Positions 1-6,481 are shown, counted from the stretch's first letter. The stretch: DNA of 7,191 bases from Desulfovibrionaceae bacterium UBA930 (GCA_002293605.1 DBDO01000186.1:1-7191), one strand, 5' to 3'. The notes: generated by a model from the sequence alone, not told the origin. Numbers and translations are program-made.

Positions 1-1633
1 GGGCGGGCGCAGCTTGAGGCGCTGCTGTTTTTTGTCCGGCTTTCGGGGCAGGGGGCGCGCTTTTCGCTTCAGACCTGGGGGCCTCTTTTGCCTTGGGCGC
101 GGGCGCAGCCGGAGCGCTTTGTTCAGGCCCGGCCTTTGCTTCAGGCGCAGAGGCACCCCGGGCCTCGCTTGCCTTGCCTGCAAGGGCAAGAGCCCCTATA
201 GCGGGCTCAATCATATCTTTGATGATGGCGCATTCCTGCTCCAGCAGGTCGGCCATGATGCTGAAATCTATGTTGGAGGTTCGGCCCTGATCCACAATAC
301 CCGCCGTGCGCTGGGCATAGACCTTGATTTCCTCAAGCCCCATGAAGCTGGAGCAGTTCTGGACCGTGGTCAGGGAGCGGAACATGGCGTCCGCAAACTC
401 ACGGTTGCCGCCGTCTTCCCGCATTCCCTTGATGGCCGAGGCGATATGGGAGAATTGCTGGCTCACGGTATTGCGAAAGACCAAGATATCGTCTTCATCC
501 GTTGCTGCCTTGCCTGAGGGGGGTGGCGCAGTCTCCGGCGCGCTTGCGTCTTTGACGGGTGCAGCGCTTGCCAGCAGGCTGGCCGGCAGGGAGGCCGCGC
601 CCCCGGCCACTGCCTCACGCAGCTTTTCAAGCAGTTCGCTGATGTCCATGGGCCTTGTCGAGCCGTTTGAGGGGTCGATGCGGTAGATCAGCGCTTCAAG
701 CACATCCACGGAGAGCAGCAGCAGGTCTACGACAGCGGGGGAAACAGGACCCGCATCCTCCTTGCGCAGGGAGTTGAGCAGGGTTTCCGCCTCATGGGTC
801 AGGCTGTTTATCTCGTTATAGCCGATGATGCCGCTATTGCCTTTGAGATTGTGAAAATAGCGGAAGAGGTCGTTAACCAGTTCCTTCTGGCCTGCCGGGT
901 GTTTTTCCAGTTCCAGAAGGCCATCGGACAGGCTGCATACATTATCTTTGGCCTCTTCAATGAAGTCGCGCAGATGGCTTTCCCCAAAGGCTGTCAGGGC
1001 GTAGGCCGGAAGAAGCTCGCGTGTTTCTATCCAGCTTTGCACATCGCCGGTCTGGCGGCTTTGCGGGCTTTTGAGTCCAGCAGGGGCTTGCGGCTCCAGG
1101 CTCTCTTGTACGGTCTCCGGGCCTTCTTCACTCTGCCCGGCCTGTTCAGGCTCTTCCAGCCTTTCTGTTTCCGTCCCTTCCGGATCGCCTTCTTCCTCGG
1201 GAACTTCCGGGGCTGCGGCAGGTGCGGCGGCGGGAATTTCCCCGGCCATGAGCGCGTCCAGGGTGGCCACCAGGGGGGCCGTATCCACATCGCCTTCGGT
1301 ATTGTCCGCTTCCAGGCTGTCGATCATCTGACGGAGCGCATCGGTTGTGGCCAGAATGATATCCATGATTTCCGGCGTCACGGCCATAGCGCCTTTACGC
1401 AGTTCATCCAGAATATTTTCGGCCTTGTGGGCAAGGCCGTTCATTTTGTTCAGCCCCAAAAAGCCTGAAGCCCCCTTCATGGAGTGCATGGGGCGGAATA
1501 TTTCATTGAGCAAGGAGAGATTGTCCGGAGCTTTTTCCAGCTCCAGAAGGTTCGGCTCGATTGTTTCGAGGTGTTCTCGGGCCTCGATGATAAAATCGCC
1601 AAACAGTTCCTCGTCCATAAAGTCCTGGCTCAT
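1..1633 (-). CDS. cheA: CheA chemotaxis histidine kinase, N-terminal 544 residues (partial, runs off left edge)
   Basis: Histidine kinase at the centre of the chemotaxis pathway; it works in the cytoplasm, docked to receptors through CheW, and phosphorylates CheY and CheB. The frame is open from an ATG at 1633 to the window edge. Three HPt-type helical domains are visible. HPt1 (about residues 6-110) has FRPMHSMKG with phospho-acceptor His50. HPt2 (about 213-320) has FRYFHNLKG with His261. A third HPt-like unit (about 383-476) keeps the flanking Phe-Arg but has Thr422 where the histidine belongs. Ala/Pro/Glu-rich linkers separate the units (about 131-195, 341-380, 486-544). The P2/P3, ATPase and CheW-like domains must lie beyond the left edge. 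The start is chosen because GAGGA lies 6 bases upstream; another ATG at 1637 is out of frame. Met6 (codon at 1618, with AGGA upstream) is a possible alternative. The CheA assignment is inferred from HPt content and operon context, since the kinase core is not visible; a multi-HPt hybrid kinase cannot be fully excluded. Confidence 0.9.
   Translation of the reverse strand, partial: MSQDFMDEELFGDFIIEAREHLETIEPNLLELEKAPDNLSLLNEIFRPMHSMKGASGFLGLNKMNGLAHKAENILDELRKGAMAVTPEIMDIILATTDALRQMIDSLEADNTEGDVDTAPLVATLDALMAGEIPAAAPAAAPEVPEEEGDPEGTETERLEEPEQAGQSEEGPETVQESLEPQAPAGLKSPQSRQTGDVQSWIETRELLPAYALTAFGESHLRDFIEEAKDNVCSLSDGLLELEKHPAGQKELVNDLFRYFHNLKGNSGIIGYNEINSLTHEAETLLNSLRKEDAGPVSPAVVDLLLLSVDVLEALIYRIDPSNGSTRPMDISELLEKLREAVAGGAASLPASLLASAAPVKDASAPETAPPPSGKAATDEDDILVFRNTVSQQFSHIASAIKGMREDGGNREFADAMFRSLTTVQNCSSFMGLEEIKVYAQRTAGIVDQGRTSNIDFSIMADLLEQECAIIKDMIEPAIGALALAGKASEARGASAPEAKAGPEQSAPAAPAPKAKEAPRSEAKSAPPAPKAGQKTAAPQAAPA
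206..487 (-). other. Degenerate third HPt domain of CheA (no phospho-accepting His)
   Basis: Residues about 383-476 of CheA align by eye with HPt1 and HPt2 of the same protein. All three share Phe-Arg four and three residues before the acceptor position (Phe46, Phe257, Phe418) and a Ser-x-[Phe/Ile]-x-Gly stretch after it. The acceptor position is His50 in HPt1 (codon 1484-1486), His261 in HPt2 (codon 851-853) and Thr422 here (codon 368-370). The Lys-Gly that normally follows the histidine is replaced by Gln-Asn. The fold appears retained while phosphotransfer is predicted lost. Confidence 0.7.
674..997 (-). other. Second HPt domain of CheA, acceptor His261
   Basis: Residues about 213-320. 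It has the same order of elements as HPt1: Phe-Ile-Glu-Glu-Ala, then LLELEKHP, then FRYFHNLKGNSGIIG. His261 and the Lys-Gly after it are intact, so it should be phosphorylatable. The similarity to HPt1 suggests an internal duplication. Confidence 0.8.
1304..1618 (-). other. First HPt (P1) domain of CheA, acceptor His50
   Basis: Residues about 6-110. It contains EAREHLETIEPNLLELEK followed by FRPMHSMKGASGFLG, the standard P1 core in which the histidine before x-x-Lys-Gly is phosphorylated by the kinase domain. It sits at the very N-terminus, the usual place of P1 in CheA. Confidence 0.85.
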
Positions 1634-1639
1634 ACATGA

Positions 1640-1644
1640 TCCTC
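1640..1644 (-). promoter_or_regulatory. Ribosome binding site of cheA
   Basis: GAGGA on the minus strand, 6 bases before the ATG at 1633. It decides the start between that ATG and an out-of-frame ATG at 1637, which lies only 2 bases from the GAGGA and so is badly spaced. Confidence 0.7.
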
Positions 1645-1729
1645 ATTTACAGCATTTTCACTTTGAGATGCCTGCGGAAGGACGGACAAAGCGCAGAACC
1701 TGCACCGGCAGCCGCCTGCAAGCGTCTCG

Positions 1730-1754
1730 CGGCAGGGCTGTGCAATCCCTGCCG
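1730..1754 (-). repeat. GC-rich inverted repeat in the cheY-cheA spacer
   Basis: A perfect 8-base stem (CGGCAGGG with CCCTGCCG) around a 9-base loop. In the direction of transcription it is not followed by a run of T, so it is not a classical intrinsic terminator. A role in mRNA processing, stability or attenuation between cheY and cheA is possible. Confidence 0.6.
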
Positions 1755-1757
1755 GGA

Positions 1758-1784
1758 GGATATAGCGGTTTAAGGCTATATACC
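1758..1784 (-). repeat. AT-rich inverted repeat just after the cheY stop
   Basis: A 7-base stem (ATATAGC with GCTATAT), extended by two G-C pairs past a one-base bulge, around an 8-base loop. It begins 2 bases after the cheY stop codon and 3 bases before the GC-rich hairpin. No T-run follows it on the minus strand. On the plus strand it is followed by TTTTAA, but no plus-strand gene is visible for it to terminate. Confidence 0.5.
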
Positions 1785-1786
1785 TT

Positions 1787-2155
1787 TTAACCAAGCAGCA
1801 TCCTGACATTTTTCATCATTTTATCCGGCTGCGCGGGCTTGACCATATAGAGGTTGGCCCCGAGGCTGATGCCCTGCTGGATATCCTGCTCTTTGCCCTC
1901 GGTGGAAAGCACCACAATGGGAACATCGCGGTATGCCTCCTGCTCACGCACGGTTTTTATGAAGGTAAAGCCATCCATGCGGGGCATATTGATATCCGAG
2001 ATGATTAGATCGATATGTTCGGAGGAATATAGTTTTTCCAGTCCGTCCATTCCATCTTCAGCCATGGTTACCTTAAAGCCTTCCTTTTTCATAATAAAGG
2101 CGACAAGATTGCGGATGGTTTTGGAGTCATCAACGATAAGAATATGTTTTGCCAT
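1787..2155 (-). CDS. cheY: CheY single-domain chemotaxis response regulator
   Basis: Cytoplasmic response regulator of 122 residues, the normal CheY length, with one receiver domain and no output domain. When phosphorylated by CheA it binds the flagellar motor switch to change rotation. Visible active-site residues are Asp9 and Asp10 (metal binding), Asp54 (phosphorylation, in DINMPRMDG), Ser84 (switch position), Tyr103 (aromatic switch) and Lys106 in KP. These match E. coli CheY with an offset of 3, including Asn56 and Glu86 at the positions (59 and 89) that influence autodephosphorylation. The gene starts 12 bases after the cheW stop, with GGGGAG 6 bases upstream of the ATG. It is followed by a structured 153-base spacer before cheA. 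Phosphorylation from the adjacent CheA is inferred from context. Confidence 0.95.
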   Translation of the reverse strand: MAKHILIVDDSKTIRNLVAFIMKKEGFKVTMAEDGMDGLEKLYSSEHIDLIISDINMPRMDGFTFIKTVREQEAYRDVPIVVLSTEGKEQDIQQGISLGANLYMVKPAQPDKMMKNVRMLLG

Positions 2156-2161
2156 AGGGAA

Positions 2162-2167
2162 CTCCCC
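2162..2167 (-). promoter_or_regulatory. Ribosome binding site of cheY, next to the cheW stop
   Basis: GGGGAG on the minus strand, 6 bases before the cheY ATG and directly after the cheW stop codon TGA (2168-2170), so translation of the two genes is probably coupled. Confidence 0.65.
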
Positions 2168-2830
2168 TCACTTGAGAATACTTGCAATAACGTTGTCGAC
2201 GGAAACAATGCCCACAAGCTTGTCATCCAGCTTCATAAGGCCGGAAATAAATTCTGCATTAGCGCCGATATGACTTTCAACGCCCCAGTCTATATCCGCC
2301 TGGGGCACCCTGTACATGGTGTGCACCCGTTCGATGATAAGACCCACCTGTATGCCCTGACGGCGGCAGACGATAATGAATTTATCCTCCTGCTCCCGGG
2401 AGCTGACCACGCCCAGAGCCTCCCGCAGGTGAATGATCGGCGTCACCTTGCCGCGCAGGTTGATGACCCCGGCCACCAGTTCGGGCGCTGCGGGCAGTTT
2501 GGCCAGCGGCATGGTCCGGATGACCTCCTGCACGGCCACCGTGGGAATGGTGTATTCCTGGCCGCCGATGAAAAAGCCCACCATAAGCAATTCCGGGGCA
2601 CCGCGCAGCGTGACTTCCAGGGGGGCCTCGCCCGCCATTTCCTGGTGCTGATCCGGCGGGGTGCTTGCGCCGCCGTCTTCCTCAATGCCGAGGGTTTCCA
2701 ACGTGGCTCCGCCGTCCACCCCCAGGTACTTGTCCATGAAGGCCTGTTCGGCGGGTGAAAAGGAGGATTTATCATCGCTTGCGGCGGAAAAATCCTGCTC
2801 CTTAAAATAATCTTCGGGGCTTTTGTTCAT
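2168..2830 (-). CDS. cheW: CheW-type coupling protein with acidic N-terminal extension
   Basis: Adaptor that links chemoreceptors to CheA in the array. The protein has 220 residues. The CheW domain spans about 78-220, with the usual Gly-Gly-Gln-Glu-Tyr strand (89-93), VQEVIR (100-105) and the signature GVINLRGKVTPII (121-133); Arg126 is at the conserved receptor/kinase-contact position. Classical CheW proteins are about 150-170 residues, so the first ~75 residues are extra. That extension is acidic, with a helix-like segment at 24-37 and a Pro/Gly-rich stretch near 53-60. Its ATG overlaps the stop of the upstream ParA-type ATPase gene (ATGA, 4 bases), with only a weak Shine-Dalgarno match upstream, which suggests translational coupling. 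It could be a standard CheW, or an adaptor working with the ATPase in the manner of Vibrio ParP; the second idea is inference. Confidence 0.92.
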   Translation of the reverse strand: MNKSPEDYFKEQDFSAASDDKSSFSPAEQAFMDKYLGVDGGATLETLGIEEDGGASTPPDQHQEMAGEAPLEVTLRGAPELLMVGFFIGGQEYTIPTVAVQEVIRTMPLAKLPAAPELVAGVINLRGKVTPIIHLREALGVVSSREQEDKFIIVCRRQGIQVGLIIERVHTMYRVPQADIDWGVESHIGANAEFISGLMKLDDKLVGIVSVDNVIASILK

Positions 2831-3633
2831 AGTGCCAGTATCTCTGTTGCAAGTTCCTCGTATTCGCGCGCCCCCCGGCTATCCGGAGAGATTTCGTAAA
2901 TGACCCTTCCTTGCGCGCTGGCCTCTCGAAAACGCGTATCCATGCCGATGACGGTTGTAAACATGCTGTCTTTCATCTTCAGCGCGAGCAATTCCAGTAC
3001 CCTCGCGCAGGCCCTGGCCCGGCGGTCGTACAGGGTGGGCAGAACCCGGTAGCAGATGGGCCTTGGCAAAACCTTGTTCAAAACCTTTATGGTGTCGAAA
3101 AGCAATTTTAAGCCGTGCAGGGCCAGAAAGTCCGTTTGAATCGGAATAACCAGCAGATCGGAAGCTACCAGGGCGTTGACCAGCAAAATTCCCACATGGG
3201 GAGGGCAATCCAGCACGATAAAGTCATATTCGCGGCGCACATGTTCGAGCACCTGCTGCAAAATGGCACCCTTGCCCTTGCGGTTGCGCAGGTCCACCTC
3301 AAGTTCGGCCAGGCGGATGTTGGCCGGAACAACGTCAAACTCCTGCACCGGGTGGTGCTGGCGGATTTTGTCCCAAAGCTCATCCATATCGCCCGGATTT
3401 TCACAAAAGATATCATTGACCGAGGCGGCGCACTCATCCGGATAGTAGCGCAGATGCACGGAAGCACAGGCGTGCGGGTCGAGATCCACAAGCAGCACCC
3501 GCTTGCCGAGCCGGGCCAGAGCAGCAGCCAGGGTGACGGCCGTGGTCGTTTTGCCCACGCCGCCTTTCTGGTTGGCAACGGCGAGAATTTTCGCCTTTAC
3601 TCCCTCGCGGTCCGCTTTGTGCTCGGCATTCAT
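2827..3633 (-). CDS. ParA/Soj (MinD superfamily) ATPase, candidate chemosensory array positioning protein
   Basis: Cytoplasmic P-loop ATPase of 268 residues. It has the deviant Walker A motif KGGVGKTT (23-30, Lys23 the signature lysine, Lys28 the P-loop lysine), a Walker A' region DLDP (50-53) and Walker B FIVLDCPP (138-145, Asp142). The residues after DLDP (HACAS) differ from the common QGNAS of chromosomal and plasmid ParA. No ParB gene or parS-like site is seen, so chromosome segregation is unlikely. The gene lies between cheR (6 bases upstream) and cheW (4-base overlap). Known relatives in che operons, Vibrio ParC and Rhodobacter PpfA, place or segregate chemoreceptor clusters. The same job here is inferred from context. 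The start ATG has only a weak purine-rich AAGAAG upstream, fitting coupling to cheR. Confidence 0.9.
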   Translation of the reverse strand: MNAEHKADREGVKAKILAVANQKGGVGKTTTAVTLAAALARLGKRVLLVDLDPHACASVHLRYYPDECAASVNDIFCENPGDMDELWDKIRQHHPVQEFDVVPANIRLAELEVDLRNRKGKGAILQQVLEHVRREYDFIVLDCPPHVGILLVNALVASDLLVIPIQTDFLALHGLKLLFDTIKVLNKVLPRPICYRVLPTLYDRRARACARVLELLALKMKDSMFTTVIGMDTRFREASAQGRVIYEISPDSRGAREYEELATEILAL

Positions 3634-3639
3634 ACGTTT

Positions 3640-4545
3640 TTACGCTTCTTTGCGGTATACGATAGTGCCCACATGGTGCTCGGGCTTAAAGGCGCGCGTA
3701 ATGCTGTGCAGCGATTCGGAATGCCCGATCAGCAAGCAGCCGCCCGGCAGCAGGTTGTCGTAAAAGGACTCTATCACCTGACGCTTCATATCATCGTCAA
3801 AATAAATGATCACGTTGCGGCAAAAGATGATATGGGAGCGCTCCACGCGCCTGAGCATAGTTTTGTCGCTCAGGTTTATGGGGCCAAAGGAGATAAGGTG
3901 CTTCAACCTGGGTTCGACATGATAGATCTCCCCCTCCTTTTTGAAGTATCTGTCAATAATCTCTTTCGGCGTGGTGCGCAGGGCGTAGTCGGAGTATATG
4001 CCTTTGCGCGCCGCTGCCAGCACGCCCTCGGAAAGGTCGTTGGCGGTAATTTTTATATCCCAGGTGGGCAGCTCCGTTTTGAGCACCTCATGTAAAATCA
4101 TGGCCATGGTATAGGGCTCTTCCCCGGTGGAACAGCCTGCGGACCAGATGCGCAGTTTTCTGCTTTTTGCCGCGCGCAGCTTGTCCAACTCGGCGGTGAG
4201 CACCTTTTCCTGAAAGACCTTGAGCTGCGGCGGATTGCGGTAAAAGCTGGTCTCGTTGGTGGTGATGACCTCAAAAAGTTTGGGCAGCTCGGCCCGGCGG
4301 CCCGGATCAAAACGCAGGTAATAATAATATTCGCCGAAGTTTTTAAGGTTCAGCTCCTTGAGCCGGTTGGCCAGGCGGTTTTCCACAAGGTATTTACGGG
4401 CTTCCGCGATATAGATGCCGCTTTGCTCATAGATAAAGTCCCGCAGCTGCGTGAACTCTTCATTACTCACCTTGGCGGTGCGCGATACAGGGGACGCGCC
4501 AAGGGGGTTGATGTCTGCCTGGGGCGGTTTGGTAAAGAGCGCCAT
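3640..4545 (-). CDS. cheR: CheR chemoreceptor glutamate methyltransferase
   Basis: Transfers methyl groups from S-adenosylmethionine to receptor glutamates, raising CheA activity during adaptation. It has 301 residues, close to the usual length. A short N-terminal tail (1-25) precedes the all-helical CheR_N domain (about 27-85). The catalytic domain follows with TTNETSFYRNP (95-105), the SAM-binding WSAGCSTGEEPYT (134-146), Asp170 in the second SAM-contact loop, FCRNVIIYFD (241-250) and HSES (275-278). The second acidic residue of the common TDID loop is Ser172 here, a minor variation. No TPR or other C-terminal extension is present. The start is supported by AGGAG 8 bases upstream, located inside the end of the HEAT gene, whose stop is only 3 bases away. 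Confidence 0.95.
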   Translation of the reverse strand: MALFTKPPQADINPLGASPVSRTAKVSNEEFTQLRDFIYEQSGIYIAEARKYLVENRLANRLKELNLKNFGEYYYYLRFDPGRRAELPKLFEVITTNETSFYRNPPQLKVFQEKVLTAELDKLRAAKSRKLRIWSAGCSTGEEPYTMAMILHEVLKTELPTWDIKITANDLSEGVLAAARKGIYSDYALRTTPKEIIDRYFKKEGEIYHVEPRLKHLISFGPINLSDKTMLRRVERSHIIFCRNVIIYFDDDMKRQVIESFYDNLLPGGCLLIGHSESLHSITRAFKPEHHVGTIVYRKEA

Positions 4546-4548
4546 GAA

Positions 4549-6471
4549 CTATTCTCCTGCCTGCCGGTGAATGGCGTTGGCAGCCTCCTCGGCCGCCTCG
4601 CGGACATCCCTGTCCGGGTGATCGAGCAAAGGAAGCAGGGCCCGGAAGGCCGATTCGCCTCCAATCATGCCCAGGGCGGTGGCAGACTTAATCACCACCA
4701 GGGTATTTTCATCCTGCAGCATATGCACCAGCGGTTCGAGCGCATCGAGAATTTTGTTCTCTCCCAGCCTTTCCGCGCAGCGCACGCGTACCCAGGGGTC
4801 GGGGTCGGAAAGTCCGAGAAGCAGGCTTTTGACAAAGCGCTCATTGGAGCAAAGCCCTAAGGTATCGTACACGGCCATACGTACTTCACGGTTTTCATCA
4901 TGCAGCTTGCTTTCCACAAGCTCAAGGTGCACGTCCCTGATCGGGCAGGCGCGGCCAAAGGCCTCCACCGCCACCTTGCGCACATCGGGCGAATCATCGC
5001 CAAGCATAGCGCTCAGTTCCTCAAGGGACTCGTCAACATCGAAATAGCCAAGCCCGTATGTGCCAATCATGCGCTGCATCGGGTCATCGTTTTTCAGCAA
5101 ATCCTTGAAGTACTGCTCCACTTCAGGGGTATGCAGGGCGATACAGGCTTCAAGCGCGGCCTCTTTGACATCATCGTAGGGGTGCCCCAGAAAGGGCAGA
5201 ATTTTTTGCAGGGTTACGGAAGGCTCCCCCTTGCGGCCAAGAAAGAGCAGCGCGCCGCGCAGCACATTGCCGTCCTGATGCCTGTCCAGGATATCAAAGA
5301 AAAAGTCCTGGTATTGCGGCCCGGCCCGGCTTGCCAGTTCAAGAATCATGGTGCGCTGTATGTCCCTCGGCTTGTCCCAGAAAACGGAGATGAGGAGCGG
5401 CGCGGCAGCTTCTTCATCCACCCGCAGCAGCACCTCCATGGCGATCCGGGTGCTGAGCTCATCCCCCTGCCGTATGGCGGTATCCAGTTCGGGCGAATGC
5501 CCGATGGCGGTCAGGGCTTCTATGGCGGCTGTAATCTTGGCCACGTCTTTTTCCATGTCCAGACCGGAAACATACTGCAAAAGGCGCGTGGCCGCCCCGG
5601 GCCCGCCAAGGGCGGCAAAACCCCTGATGGCCGCGTTTTGAATTTCCGGGGCCTCGTCCTCAAGGGCGGAAGGCAGGTAGCCGCGCAGGCGGTCGCACTC
5701 TTTGCTCCCGAGCAGGCTTAGGGAGCGCTCGCCCATAATATTGAGCACAGCCCGGACAATCTTGTTGCCAAGCGGCGTTGGGGATGAATCAAGGCGTTTG
5801 AGCAGCAGCGGCACGACCTTGATGTCACCCATTTCACCCAAAGCATCCACAATGGTTGAGGCCACAAGTTCGGAAGACTTGCCGAGCGCCTTGATCAAGG
5901 CACCGATGGAGGCGGAGTCGCGCACCTTGGTCAGCGCTTCGATAGCCGAAAACTGCACCCATTCTTCGTCTTCCATAGCGCTGTTCAAGCAGGCTGCGGA
6001 TTCGGGGAAGGAAAGCTGCCCGAGACTCACGGCGGCCTGATAGCGCACGTTGACCTCCGGGTCGTTCAAAAGGGCCTGGCATAGATGCGGCACTGCCACG
6101 GCACTGCCCGTGGAGCCGAGAATGTCCGCCGCGAAGATGCGCACGTCCGGGTCCTCATCGCGCAGCAGGGCGTATAGGGTGGGCATGGCCGCAGAGCCGA
6201 GATGGCGCAGCAGATCCATGGACAGGTTGCGGGCCGGGGCGTCATCGGATCGCAACAGAGGAATGACCGCATGCACGACCTCCGGTCCGCCTATTTTGCG
6301 CAAGGCCCTGTCTACGGCTTCCTGCACGCCGATATTGGAACTTGTGATGTGGCGCACCAGACCGGGAATGGCCGCAGCAAGCCTGCGCTCTCCGGCCAGT
6401 TGCGCGCCTTCGCGGATGCGCTCGGGGTCGTCTTGGGCAAGAAGATCGAGTATGGATGCTTGTTCAGGCAT
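4549..6471 (-). CDS. HEAT-repeat solenoid protein of the chemotaxis operon
   Basis: A 640-residue protein built almost wholly of HEAT-like (PBS-lyase type) units of about 31 residues; roughly 18 can be counted by eye. Typical units begin with an acidic turn and Val-Arg, for example DPDVR (about 109-113), SPDVR, NREVR, DPWVR and DRDVR near the end, followed by an Ala-rich helix with Leu-Gly, then a second helix ending in Leu-Leu. No enzymatic domain, signal peptide or membrane segment is visible, so a cytoplasmic scaffold or binding protein is most likely. The ATG at 6471 is preferred, with GGGGGA 4 bases upstream; a TTG at 6495 could add 8 residues but has no ribosome binding site. The gene lies between cheB and cheR, the adaptation enzymes. 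A partner among Che proteins is inferred only from context. A HEAT-like protein (Cpc7) is, as I recall, part of the Myxococcus xanthus Che7 system. Confidence 0.9.
   Translation of the reverse strand: MPEQASILDLLAQDDPERIREGAQLAGERRLAAAIPGLVRHITSSNIGVQEAVDRALRKIGGPEVVHAVIPLLRSDDAPARNLSMDLLRHLGSAAMPTLYALLRDEDPDVRIFAADILGSTGSAVAVPHLCQALLNDPEVNVRYQAAVSLGQLSFPESAACLNSAMEDEEWVQFSAIEALTKVRDSASIGALIKALGKSSELVASTIVDALGEMGDIKVVPLLLKRLDSSPTPLGNKIVRAVLNIMGERSLSLLGSKECDRLRGYLPSALEDEAPEIQNAAIRGFAALGGPGAATRLLQYVSGLDMEKDVAKITAAIEALTAIGHSPELDTAIRQGDELSTRIAMEVLLRVDEEAAAPLLISVFWDKPRDIQRTMILELASRAGPQYQDFFFDILDRHQDGNVLRGALLFLGRKGEPSVTLQKILPFLGHPYDDVKEAALEACIALHTPEVEQYFKDLLKNDDPMQRMIGTYGLGYFDVDESLEELSAMLGDDSPDVRKVAVEAFGRACPIRDVHLELVESKLHDENREVRMAVYDTLGLCSNERFVKSLLLGLSDPDPWVRVRCAERLGENKILDALEPLVHMLQDENTLVVIKSATALGMIGGESAFRALLPLLDHPDRDVREAAEEAANAIHRQAGE
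4554..4558 (-). promoter_or_regulatory. Ribosome binding site of cheR inside the HEAT-protein gene
   Basis: AGGAG on the minus strand, 8 bases before the cheR ATG. It lies in the last codons of the upstream gene, so ribosomes finishing that gene can reinitiate on cheR. Confidence 0.75.
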
Positions 6472-6475
6472 GAAA

Positions 6476-6481
6476 TCCCCC
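6476..6481 (-). promoter_or_regulatory. Ribosome binding site of the HEAT-protein gene
   Basis: GGGGGA on the minus strand, 4 bases before the ATG at 6471. The spacing is short, but it is the only purine-rich site in the 39-base gap after cheB. It favours this ATG over the upstream in-frame TTG at 6495. Confidence 0.55.

Larger units (their letters stand above)
1634..1786 (-). other. cheY-cheA intergenic spacer (153 bases)
   Basis: The only sizeable non-coding gap in an otherwise tightly packed operon. It holds two adjacent inverted repeats near cheY and the cheA ribosome binding site at the other end. I looked for sigma-54, sigma-28 and sigma-70 promoter motifs on the minus strand and found no convincing one, though a weak internal promoter cannot be ruled out. 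Confidence 0.6.

Noticed and set aside
794..1468. A 224-codon open frame on the plus strand opposite cheA
   Set aside because: Antisense to the HPt domains of CheA; the sequence looks like a reverse-complement shadow of Ala/Glu-rich coding DNA.
1730..1754. Intrinsic terminator after cheY
   Set aside because: The stem is good, but no run of T follows in the direction of transcription, and cheA continues the pathway downstream.
1700..1760. Possible sigma-54 promoter before cheA (TTGCA preceded by GC-rich bases)
   Set aside because: The required GG at the -24 position does not occur at the right distance from either TTGCA on the minus strand.
3115..4095. A 326-codon open frame on the plus strand across the ParA ATPase and cheR
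   Set aside because: It lies antisense to two genes with clear family motifs, spans their boundary, and its translation shows no recognisable domain. It is a by-product of codon bias in the opposite strand.
4900..5721. A 273-codon open frame on the plus strand inside the HEAT-protein gene
   Set aside because: Antisense to a convincing repeat protein; the translation is rich in His, Gly and Gln with no domain-like pattern.
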